Shown: positions 1-5,237, counted from the first letter of the stretch. The stretch is 6,938 bases of DNA from Actinomycetales bacterium (GCA_022838965.1 JALHDK010000108.1:1-6938), one strand, 5' to 3'. A program made the numbers and translations. The notes: a model not told the origin generated them from the letters alone.

Positions 1-186
1 CCAGCCGTACTTCTTCTCGAGATACTCGGTGGTCGGCTCGACCGGGGCGCCGGGATGCAGTTCATAGCTACGGGGCACGACCGTGACCGCGTCCGCGTGC
101 GGGAAGGACTCCAGCGCCCTGTCGAGTTCGGCCTTCGCAATGGTGCAGAAGGGGCAGATGATGTCGGTCCAGACGTCGATGCGCAT
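1..186 (-). CDS. DsbA/FrnE-like thiol oxidoreductase, N-terminal part (cut by window edge)
   Basis: The first 62 residues are present, starting MRIDVWTDIICPFCTIAKAE, and the frame is open to the left edge. The opening beta strand followed by a CPFC active site (residues 11-14) and then a helix is the thioredoxin-fold start of the DsbA/FrnE group (2-hydroxychromene-2-carboxylate isomerase-like). These proteins shuttle disulfides or act as glutathione/mycothiol-linked isomerases. There is no signal peptide, so a cytoplasmic location is expected, as for FrnE. The ATG at 186 is chosen because the fold begins right there and a -10 element sits 7 bases upstream, giving a likely leaderless mRNA. The gene is divergent from the trp-like operon. 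The cis-Pro loop and the rest of the protein lie outside the window, so the subfamily cannot be fixed. Confidence 0.85.
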   Translation of the reverse strand, partial: MRIDVWTDIICPFCTIAKAELDRALESFPHADAVTVVPRSYELHPGAPVEPTTEYLEKKYGW

Positions 187-192
187 GGCGGC

Positions 193-198
193 TACTAT
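193..198 (+). promoter_or_regulatory. Possible -10 element for the trp-like operon
   Basis: TACTAT fits TAnnnT on the plus strand and would give a start near 205 and a 5' leader of about 46 bases before the ATG at 251. It overlaps the opposing -10 almost entirely, so the two promoters could not be used at once. No clear -35 is seen near 170-175, so this call is weak. Confidence 0.25.
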
Positions 199-199
199 A
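194..199 (-). promoter_or_regulatory. -10 element for the DsbA-like gene (leaderless transcript)
   Basis: Read on the minus strand, TATAGT matches the TATAAT consensus at five of six positions. Exactly 7 bases (AGCCGCC) separate it from the ATG at 186, which would place the transcription start at or next to the start codon. Leaderless messages are common in actinobacteria. No convincing -35 was found. Confidence 0.4.
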
Positions 200-235
200 G
201 TTGAATCTGCAATCACTTCCCACCCGGTTGCCAAC

Positions 236-240
236 GGAGG
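236..240 (+). promoter_or_regulatory. Strong Shine-Dalgarno (GGAGG) of the leader minicistron
   Basis: GGAGG lies 10 bases before the ATG at 251. It is the only good ribosome-binding site upstream of the trp-like operon: neither the GTG at 271, the GTG at 298 nor the ATG at 310 has one. It therefore points to initiation at 251, with downstream genes reached by coupling. Confidence 0.55.
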
Positions 241-250
241 CAGGCCCACC

Positions 251-301
251 ATGCGGGCGCGGCGGCACCTGTGTGCCGGGTGTGCCAACAATGTGGCGTG
301 A
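251..301 (+). CDS. Leader-like 16-codon minicistron coupled to the RAM-TrpD gene
   Basis: This short frame encodes MRARRHLCAGCANNVA and starts at an ATG with a well-placed GGAGG. Its TGA (299-301) overlaps the GTG (298-300) that best starts the RAM-TrpD protein. The same GTGA overlap joins the next two genes of the operon. This suggests a small upstream cistron that delivers ribosomes to the TrpD homologue. A 6-bp hairpin (263-278) lies inside it. The peptide has two Cys and four Arg codons and no Trp codon, so it is not a classical trp attenuator peptide. It could be a regulatory leader sensing Cys or Arg supply, a purely coupling cistron or the end of a lost gene. I recognise no known family. 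Confidence 0.4.
   Translation: MRARRHLCAGCANNVA
263..278 (+). other. Hairpin inside the leader minicistron
   Basis: CGGCAC, a CTGT loop and GTGCCG form a perfect 6-bp stem. The 3' arm belongs to the repeated heptamer GTGTGCC (271-277 and 280-286), so GGCAC (264-268) could pair instead with GTGCC at 282-286. Two exclusive pairings within a translated leader would allow attenuation-like control, but no terminator-like U tract follows. Confidence 0.3.
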
Positions 302-1641
302 TATCCGCGATGGTCTCGTTCAAGGTCAAGAAGGGCGCGCTCACCGAGGTGGCGAGCCAGCTCGGCGCCATCGAGGAGGTGGTGGAGGTCTACTCGACCA
401 CCGGCCCGTACGACCTGCTGGCCCACGTCCAGGTCCGCGCCTACGAGAACCTCTCGGACGTCGTCAACGACAAGATCGCGAGCCTCCGCGGCGTCAAGGA
501 CACACTCACGGTCACCGCGTTCAAGCAGTACAAGTTCAAGGAACTCGACCAGGGCGCCCCGGCGATGCCACGGACCATGGGCGGCGGCGCGCCCGTTCCC
601 GTGGACCGGGGCCGCAACGTTATCGCGCCCGTCCTGGACAAGCTGTGCGACGGCTTCAATCTCGACCGGTCCGAGGTCTTCGCCGTCGTCGACGCGATCA
701 ACGGCGGGCGTCTCACCGACACCCAGATCGCCGGGTTCCTCGTCGGACTCACGAGCAAGGGACCGACCGTGCAGGAGGTCGCCTGGATCGCGGAGGCGAT
801 GCGCCGCGTGGCCGTCCCGCTGACCGTCAACGTCGAGGGTGAACTCACGGACACCTGCGGCACCGGTGGCGGGCTGACCACCTTCAACGTCAGCTCGGCC
901 AACGCGATCCTGGCGGCGGCGGGAGGGGTCCGGGTCGCCAAGCACGGCAGCCGGTCGATCTCATCCTCCTCGGGAAGCGCCGACGTGCTGGAGGCCCTGG
1001 GCATCAACATCGATCCGACACCGGAGCAGGCGGCGCGCCTCATCGAGGAGGTGGGCATCGCCTTCCTGAACGCCCCCACCTTCCACCCGACCATGGGAGG
1101 GGTCTTCGGCCCCGAGAACGACCTGGGCATCAAGTCGATCTTCTTCACGATCATCGGCCCGCTCCTCAATCCCGCCGGCGCCCGCAACCACGTGATGGGC
1201 GTCTACAAGCCCGAACTCGTCGCCATGATGGCCCAGGTGGTCGCGGAGATGGACTTCAACCACGTCCTCATCGCGCACGGCGTCGACGGGCTGGATGAGC
1301 TCTCCCTCATCGGCCGGACGTCGCTCGCGGACGTGAAGCAGGGCCGGATCAGCTACCACGAGGTCTCCCCCGAGGACTTCGGCCTCCAGCGCTGCGGCAT
1401 CGCGGACATCACCGGGGGCAGCCCCGAGGACAACGCCCGCATCATCCGGGACATCTTCACCGGACGGGAGACTGGCCCCCGGCGCGACTTCCTGCTCCTC
1501 AACTCCGGGGCCACGCTCTACATCAACGACAAAGCCGGCTCGATCGCCGAGGGCATCGCCCTTGCCCGGCAGTTGCTCGACTCGGGTGCGGCCAACGCCA
1601 AGCTCGATCAGCTCATCGCTGCCTCACAGTCCGTCCTGTGA
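298..1641 (+). CDS. Lrp/AsnC ligand-binding (RAM) domain fused to a TrpD-like phosphoribosyltransferase
   Basis: The 447-residue protein has two parts. Residues 1-80 form a stand-alone-type RAM domain (ISAMVSFKVKKG..., VYSTTGPYDLLA, AFKQYKF), the amino-acid-sensing fold of Lrp/AsnC regulators without its DNA-binding half. After a Gly/Pro linker (about 84-104), residues 105-447 match anthranilate phosphoribosyltransferase, which joins anthranilate to PRPP in tryptophan synthesis. Visible motifs are GTGG (188-191), TFNVSSA (195-201), KHGSR (215-219), SGSADVLEALG (225-235), FHPTM (262-266), GPLLNPA (287-293), the Mg-binding DE (333-334) and SPEDFGL (357-363). Oddities: the Asp after GTGG is absent, the Asn of KHGNR is Ser218, and the anthranilate-carboxylate Arg (R164 in Sulfolobus TrpD) is Glu273. 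GTG 298 is preferred to ATG 310 because the first RAM beta strand needs ISAMVSF, and because of the GTGA overlap with the leader. The fold is certain; the substrate is not. Confidence 0.88.
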   Translation: MISAMVSFKVKKGALTEVASQLGAIEEVVEVYSTTGPYDLLAHVQVRAYENLSDVVNDKIASLRGVKDTLTVTAFKQYKFKELDQGAPAMPRTMGGGAPVPVDRGRNVIAPVLDKLCDGFNLDRSEVFAVVDAINGGRLTDTQIAGFLVGLTSKGPTVQEVAWIAEAMRRVAVPLTVNVEGELTDTCGTGGGLTTFNVSSANAILAAAGGVRVAKHGSRSISSSSGSADVLEALGINIDPTPEQAARLIEEVGIAFLNAPTFHPTMGGVFGPENDLGIKSIFFTIIGPLLNPAGARNHVMGVYKPELVAMMAQVVAEMDFNHVLIAHGVDGLDELSLIGRTSLADVKQGRISYHEVSPEDFGLQRCGIADITGGSPEDNARIIRDIFTGRETGPRRDFLLLNSGATLYINDKAGSIAEGIALARQLLDSGAANAKLDQLIAASQSVL

Positions 1642-2351
1642 CGATTCCCCGCGCGTCGCTGGCCGCCGCCATCCGGGCCCGGCAGGCCGCCAGGGTGTTC
1701 CCCGTCATCGGCGAGGTCAAGGTGCGATCGGCGAAGAGCGGGGACCTGCTGGCAGGACGGGACCCGGCCGCGTACGCCCGCCTGATGGCGTCGGCCCCGG
1801 TGGCCGGCATCTCCGTGGTGACCGAGCCGGAGCACTTCGGTGGGTCGATGGCGATCCTGCGCGCCGTCGTCGAGGCGGTCGACCTGCCCGTGCTGCGGAA
1901 GGACTTCATCACCCGGCCGGAGCAGATCGACGAGTCCGTCAACGCCGGCGCCGCCGCCGTGCTGCTCATCGCCGCCCACCTCACTCAGGACGCACTCGCC
2001 ACCCTCATCGACCACGCCCACACGCGCGGCATCGAGACCCTGGTGGAGGCACACACCCCGGCTGAGGCGAGCGTGGTGGCCAGCCTGCCGGCCGACCTCG
2101 TCGGGATCAACAACCGGGACATCACGGTCCTCGAGGTGGATGACAGCGACGTGTCCCGCACCGAGGACCTGGCGCGCCTCCGCCCCGCGGGCCGCCTGCT
2201 CGTCAGCGAGAGCTCGATCGCGTCGGCCGCCGACGTCCGGCGGGCCGGGGTGGCGGGCGCCGATGCGGTGCTGGTCGGGACCGCCGCGCTCCGGGCGGCG
2301 CACCCGGCCCCCTTCCTGCGGGGGCTGACCGACGTCGGCTGGCCGCCGTGA
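1638..2351 (+). CDS. TrpC-like indole-3-glycerol-phosphate synthase homologue, short N-terminus
   Basis: This is a 237-residue (beta/alpha)8 protein of the IGPS family. IGPS closes the pyrrole ring of carboxyphenylamino-deoxyribulose phosphate with loss of CO2 and water. Residues equivalent to the Sulfolobus catalytic set are present: Glu26 and Lys28 (GEVKVRS), Lys88 (LRKDF), Glu137 (LVEAH), Asn158 and Arg160 (GINNRD) and Ser192 (SES). SVVTEPEHFGGS (59-70) is also typical. Differences from the family: only about 22 residues precede the first barrel strand, against roughly 45 normally, so most of the N-terminal helical extension that covers the active site is missing; the SPSxG loop reads SAKSG (31-35); and the Gly after the catalytic Ser is Ser193. 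The GTG start overlaps the previous stop by four bases (GTGA), as does the next junction. Activity is plausible, but substrate identity is uncertain. Confidence 0.88.
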   Translation: MTIPRASLAAAIRARQAARVFPVIGEVKVRSAKSGDLLAGRDPAAYARLMASAPVAGISVVTEPEHFGGSMAILRAVVEAVDLPVLRKDFITRPEQIDESVNAGAAAVLLIAAHLTQDALATLIDHAHTRGIETLVEAHTPAEASVVASLPADLVGINNRDITVLEVDDSDVSRTEDLARLRPAGRLLVSESSIASAADVRRAGVAGADAVLVGTAALRAAHPAPFLRGLTDVGWPP

Positions 2352-3031
2352 CCTGGGTGAAGATCTGCGGGCTGACCCATCCCGACGACGTCGCCCTCTG
2401 CGTCAGCGCCGGGGCGGACGCCCTCGGGTTCGTCGTCGAGTACCCCGCCGACGTGCCGTGGAACCTGACCTGCGACGAGGCCGCCACCCTCATGCGCCTC
2501 GTTCCCGACGACGTCGAACGGGTCGCCGTCGTCGGTGGCGCCCCCGGCCACGTGCTCGCCATCGCGGCGGCCCTGCGTCCCGATCTCGTGCAACTGCACG
2601 CCGACGAGGCGCCGGGGACGACGGCACAGCTCGCGACCGACCTACACGCGCTCGGCATCCGCGTCGCCAAGGCGTTGCGCTTCCAGGTCGACACGGGCCT
2701 CCTCCTCACCCGGCACGAGGTGCCGGAGGACCCCGTCGCGGCGGCGCAGTTCTACGCCGCCGCCGGGGTGGATGTCCTGCTCGTCGACTCGGTGAGCGCC
2801 ACCCGGCCGGCGGGCACGGGACGCACGGTGGATCTCGCGGTGGCTCGGGCGATTCGCGACGGCGTCGACCTCCCGGTCGTGCTCGCGGGAGGGCTGCGCC
2901 CCGACAACGTCGCCGCGGCGATCAGCGCGGTGGAACCCTTCGGGGTGGATGTGATCAGCGGCGTCGAGAGCCCTGTCGGCCGCAAGGACCCGGAGCGGGT
3001 TCGGAGCTTTCTGGCCGCCGTTCGGGGCTGA
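2348..3031 (+). CDS. TrpF-like phosphoribosylanthranilate isomerase homologue
   Basis: This 227-residue (beta/alpha)8 protein is of the PRAI family, which performs the Amadori rearrangement between the TrpD and TrpC steps. KICGLT (5-10) carries the catalytic Cys7 and VDVLLVD (141-147) the catalytic Asp147. VQLHADE (81-87), GTGRT (156-160), LAGGLRPDNV (179-188) and DVISGVES (201-208) are the usual strand and phosphate motifs. The loop that normally reads S-x-R and holds the anthranilate carboxylate (Arg36 of Thermotoga PRAI) reads DVPWNL, with Trp38 at the Arg position. The protein is about 20 residues longer than Thermotoga PRAI, with the excess around 112-138. It starts at GTG in a GTGA overlap with TrpC. 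Many actinobacteria lack trpF and use PriA instead, so this gene may serve a separate pathway or be transferred. Confidence 0.87.
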   Translation: MTWVKICGLTHPDDVALCVSAGADALGFVVEYPADVPWNLTCDEAATLMRLVPDDVERVAVVGGAPGHVLAIAAALRPDLVQLHADEAPGTTAQLATDLHALGIRVAKALRFQVDTGLLLTRHEVPEDPVAAAQFYAAAGVDVLLVDSVSATRPAGTGRTVDLAVARAIRDGVDLPVVLAGGLRPDNVAAAISAVEPFGVDVISGVESPVGRKDPERVRSFLAAVRG

Positions 3032-3186
3032 CTCGTCCACCAGGGCCGCACCACCGGCCGGGAGCCGGACGAGCTGGTGAACGTCCTCACCGACTACGGT
3101 CGCCGCCGCCGCCCGCTTCCCCGCCGTCGCGTTCCGCCCGGCGTCCGACTGAGCGCTCTCCGCCCTGCGACCAGCACAATGGACCC
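3032..3186 (+). other. Gap with a coding-like remnant in frame behind TrpF
   Basis: Directly after the TrpF stop, the same frame remains open. Its first 23 codons (3032-3100, beginning LVHQGRTTG and ending NVLTDYG) have G/C at 18/23 first, 9/23 second and 22/23 third positions, the classic profile of high-GC coding DNA. There is no start codon or ribosome site in front of it, and the reading then becomes Arg/Pro-rich. TrpF already has a normal C-terminus (FLAAVRG). The stretch is probably the tail of a lost gene; I do not recognise the family. A small inverted repeat CCGGC/GCCGG (3054-3068) lies inside. The rest of the gap holds nothing evident. Confidence 0.3.
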
Positions 3187-3399
3187 ATGGGACGCGATCT
3201 TGGGCCGCTGCTGGTGGGGATCGGGATCGTCGTCGTGATCGTTGGGTTGCTGGCGTGGTCCGGCGGGCTGTCCTGGTTCGGCCGGCTCCCCGGGGACATC
3301 CGGGTCGAGGGCGAGAACACGCGCCTCTACATCCCGTGGGTCTCGATGCTGCTGGTGTCGGCGGTGATCAGCCTGGTCCTCTGGCTCGTTCGCCGCTGA
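3187..3399 (+). CDS. DUF2905-type small membrane protein
   Basis: This is a 70-residue protein with two hydrophobic segments, roughly 6-26 and 50-67, joined by a short loop with FGRLPGDIRVEGENTRLYIP (31-50). The GRLPGDIR motif followed by a charged, then aromatic stretch, the second membrane helix and the RR end are the signature of the DUF2905 family, whose function is unknown. Length is normal for the family. The ATG at 3187 is chosen because the hydrophobic segment begins soon after it. No Shine-Dalgarno precedes it; CACAAT (3175-3180) sits 6 bases upstream and could be a -10 giving a leaderless message. It lies 155 bases behind the trp-like operon and shows no functional tie to it. Confidence 0.85.
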   Translation: MGRDLGPLLVGIGIVVVIVGLLAWSGGLSWFGRLPGDIRVEGENTRLYIPWVSMLLVSAVISLVLWLVRR

Positions 3400-3439
3400 G
3401 GCCGCGAACGCACGGCCTGTGGACGGAAGCGGGCCTGCG

Positions 3440-3609
3440 GTGGAAGTGGGACTCCCCGCCGCTCTCGACGAGCCGGAGTCCCGGTCACGCTGGACGTCAT
3501 CGACGGCGCCTTCCACGGTTTCGACGCCATCTTCCGCAAGAAGCCCATCACGCGGAGGTTCTTCGACTCGCAGCTCTCAGCACTGCGTGCCGCCCTGTTC
3601 GTCCGCTGA
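3440..3609 (+). pseudogene. Frameshifted C-terminal stub of an alpha/beta-hydrolase (fold-3, HSL-like) gene
   Basis: The final reading frame (3472-3609) encodes AGVPVTLDVIDGAFHGFD, then ITRRFFDSQLSALRAAL and a stop. GAFHGFD carries the catalytic His of alpha/beta-hydrolase fold-3 esterases, and the rest matches their usual last helix. Immediately upstream, the sense continues in another frame as VEVGLPAALDE (3440-3472): one missing G at about 3470-3474 separates LDE from AGVPV. No start, no oxyanion HGG and no GxSxG nucleophile motif are present upstream, because the DUF2905 gene is there. This is therefore a decayed remnant with both a large 5' deletion and a frameshift. The final stop is inside a tandem repeat. 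Confidence 0.7.
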
Positions 3610-3630
3610 CGCACGGCGCTGACGCACGGC
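3605..3630 (+). repeat. 13-bp perfect tandem repeat at the end of the hydrolase stub
   Basis: GCTGACGCACGGC occurs twice head to tail (3605-3617 and 3618-3630). The first copy contains the stop codon of the hydrolase remnant. The related ACGCACGGCC occurs at 3408-3417, just after the DUF2905 gene, and at 3622-3631, so the remnant is bracketed by 10-bp direct repeats. This is consistent with slippage or repeat-mediated deletion. Confidence 0.7.
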
Positions 3631-3636
3631 CGCTCG

Positions 3637-4263
3637 TCACGTGCCCGTACTGCCCACCGCCTGCACCCCGACGGGAGAGGCGCCAATCTGCACACGCCAC
3701 CCCTCGGGCGGGTCCTCCCCCACGCGCCCGTCAACAGCCTCGCGGATCAGGTCGGCGTGGCCGGTGTGGCGCCCGTACTCCTCGACCAGGTCGAACAGCA
3801 GACGCCGGAGGCCGACGACGAGTCCGGCGTCGGCCCCAAGGGCCACGCGCCGCTCCAGACCACCATCGCGCAACGCGGCGCGGAGACGCTCGTCGGAACG
3901 GCGGACGGCGTCGTCCCACATCCGGTACAGGTCCTCGGGCGCAATGCCGTCGGTGGCGAAGCTGTAGTCCTGCGGGTGGCCGTCGAACTCGCGCATGCCG
4001 GCCCACGGCGCACCATACGGGACCCCGGACAGGTGGGGCCCGAACTTCTCGTCCTCGACGCAGGCGAGGTGCTTGAGGAGCCCGCCGAGCGTCAGGACGG
4101 AGGCGCCGACGGTGCGGGACAGACCGTCGCGGTCCAGACCGTCCGCCTTCCAGCGGAAGGTGGTCCGCAGCCGGTTCAGTGCGCCGAGCAGGTGCTCGAT
4201 CTCGGTGCCGGACAGCGGCGGCTCCCACGGCGTCTGGTTCGGGGCCTCGAGGGTGTCATCCAT
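3637..4263 (-). CDS. DinB/DUF664 family protein (mycothiol- or metal-dependent type)
   Basis: The 208-residue protein is predicted to be a four-helix bundle of the DinB superfamily, DUF664 branch. The metal-binding histidine triad is visible: His65 in LLKHLACVEDEKF, and His166 and His169 in EEYGRHTGHADLIREA, which is close to the family signature. ALNRLRTTFRWKADGL (28-43) is the typical first helix. Members include mycothiol-dependent isomerases and S-transferases, and many have unknown roles. The protein is soluble and cytoplasmic. The ATG at 4263 (MDDTLEAP) is favoured because TATGCT lies exactly 7 bases upstream as a possible -10, giving a leaderless message. An in-frame ATG at 4275 is the alternative and has no ribosome site. 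The substrate cannot be deduced. Confidence 0.85.
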   Translation of the reverse strand: MDDTLEAPNQTPWEPPLSGTEIEHLLGALNRLRTTFRWKADGLDRDGLSRTVGASVLTLGGLLKHLACVEDEKFGPHLSGVPYGAPWAGMREFDGHPQDYSFATDGIAPEDLYRMWDDAVRRSDERLRAALRDGGLERRVALGADAGLVVGLRRLLFDLVEEYGRHTGHADLIREAVDGRVGEDPPEGWRVQIGASPVGVQAVGSTGT

Positions 4264-4543
4264 CCGGACGAGCATAGAGGGACGCAGTGGGCGGCGCACC
4301 GTCTCGCGCCGGGGAGTCGGAACGCGACCGGATCTGCTTGAGCGGGCGCTTGCGGGATTGGGTGGATCGCGGCCTCTGTCGACATCCACGGTGTCCGAGT
4401 CCACCTCCCGCTCAGGAGCGAGAGGACCTTCGACCCTGCCACCTGAGCCCTGATCGCGCGTAGAGTCTCTGCTCTCACGGAGCGGTGGGGCTCGCCGAGT
4501 TCCCTCGCTCGGCTCCAGCGAACGCCTGACCCAAGGAGGACCC
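4264..4543. other. Divergent intergenic region between the DinB-like and Ddn-like genes
   Basis: The 280 bases contain no supported gene. On the minus side, TATGCT (4275-4270) may be the -10 of the DinB-like gene. On the plus side are TAGAGT (4461-4466), a hairpin GCCGAG/CTCGGC with an 8-base loop (4494-4513) and AAGGAGG (4533-4539) before the Ddn-like gene. Nothing else is evident. Confidence 0.5.
4461..4466 (+). promoter_or_regulatory. Possible -10 element of the Ddn-like gene
   Basis: TAGAGT fits the actinobacterial TAnnnT -10 and would leave a leader of about 70 bases containing a GCCGAG/CTCGGC hairpin and the ribosome-binding site. No convincing -35 is found at normal spacing. Confidence 0.3.
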
Positions 4544-5092
4544 ATGACCCCCGCAACGGTGCCGTGGCGACGGCGGGTGGTGGGCGGCGTCGTCGTCCTC
4601 CTCGGCTCCGTGGCCGCCGCGTACGTCCTCGACAGTCTGGTTCGCATGGTCCTGTGGCGGACGCACTGGCAGCCGGGGCTGGATGCGCTGCGGCGGTACA
4701 ACAGGCTGGTCACTCCCAACGCGTCGGCAGCGGCGAAGGCCGGGAAGAAGGGCACGAGCACGACTGCAGTCCACCACGTGGGCCGCAAGTCTGGCACGCC
4801 GTACGTCACCCCGGTGTGGGGGGAACGGGTCGGGGAGCGGTTCTACATCCAGCTGCCCTACGGCACAGGTGTGGACTGGTGCCGCAACATCCTTGCCGCG
4901 GGCGGCTGCACCCTGGAGCAGGACGGCGTGCGGTACGACGCCGTCGCCCCCGTCATCGTGCCGGCCGCCGAGGCGCGGCCTCACCTTCGGCCCGCGGCCC
5001 GCAGGATGCAGGGGATCATCGGGGCGGAGCACTACCTGCAACTGGACATCCGCCCGCCGGATCGCGCCGCGGAAGGCCTGCGGCAAGACTGA
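4544..5092 (+). CDS. Ddn-like deazaflavin (F420)-dependent nitroreductase/quinone reductase family, membrane-anchored
   Basis: The 182-residue protein starts at an ATG preceded by AAGGAGG (4533-4539). Residues 11-30 are a hydrophobic segment after three arginines, probably a membrane anchor with the catalytic domain on the cytoplasmic side. The domain from about 70 has HHVGRKSGTPYVTPV (77-91), FYIQLPYGTGVDWCRNILAAG (100-120, described by its DWCRN core at 111-115) and APVIVP (135-140), the typical motifs of the nitroreductase family deazaflavin-dependent oxidoreductases related to mycobacterial Ddn. Known relatives use reduced F420 to reduce quinones or nitro compounds. Use of F420 is inferred from family, and some relatives bind other ligands. 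The gene stands alone, with a candidate terminator about 100 bases downstream. Confidence 0.85.
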   Translation: MTPATVPWRRRVVGGVVVLLGSVAAAYVLDSLVRMVLWRTHWQPGLDALRRYNRLVTPNASAAAKAGKKGTSTTAVHHVGRKSGTPYVTPVWGERVGERFYIQLPYGTGVDWCRNILAAGGCTLEQDGVRYDAVAPVIVPAAEARPHLRPAARRMQGIIGAEHYLQLDIRPPDRAAEGLRQD

Positions 5093-5191
5093 AGGACCGG
5101 GCCGGGTCGCCCATCTCAGCTCGCGCTGGCACGGCCCGAAGGATGGCGAGATAGCTTCCGCTGTCGAGGTGGAACTGCCCGCTCCCGCCGG

Positions 5192-5207
5192 CCAGCGTAC
5201 GCGCTGG
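5192..5207 (+). terminator. Candidate terminator hairpin after the Ddn-like gene
   Basis: CCAGCG and CGCTGG form a perfect 6-bp stem around a TACG (UNCG-type) tetraloop. No U tract follows, as is often the case in high-GC actinobacteria. It lies 100 bases behind the Ddn-like stop and upstream of the lipoprotein promoter region. An operator role is an alternative. Confidence 0.3.
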
Positions 5208-5237
5208 GTTCCGCCCTCGCGGCTCCAGACACATGGG

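Noticed and set aside
271..297. Upstream GTG start giving a CxxCxxC N-terminus (MCRVCQQCG) on the TrpD homologue.
   Set aside because: No ribosome-binding site, a GTG inside a hairpin loop, and the RAM fold starts at GTG 298. The Cys pattern is probably a chance reading of the GTGTGCC repeat in another frame of the leader.
310..312. ATG 310 as start of the RAM-TrpD gene.
   Set aside because: It would cut off the first residues of the opening beta strand (ISA), has no Shine-Dalgarno and breaks the GTGA overlap pattern shared by the operon.
298..3031. Calling the operon simply trpD-trpC-trpF of tryptophan synthesis.
   Set aside because: The folds fit, but changes at anthranilate-binding positions in two enzymes make the substrate doubtful, so gene symbols were left blank.
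2458..3399. Long plus-strand reading frame across TrpF and the DUF2905 gene.
   Set aside because: It is Arg/Gly/Pro-rich, a typical frame shadow in high-GC DNA, and it overlaps two well-supported genes. Its last 70 residues are simply the DUF2905 protein.
3757..4341. Plus-strand reading frame opposite the DinB-like gene.
   Set aside because: It is antisense to a gene with clear family motifs and shows no recognisable domain.
4264..4809. N-terminal extension of the DinB-like reading frame, up to 390 residues.
   Set aside because: The extension is Arg/Pro/Thr-rich, overlaps the Ddn-like gene on the other strand and lies before the normal start of the DinB fold.
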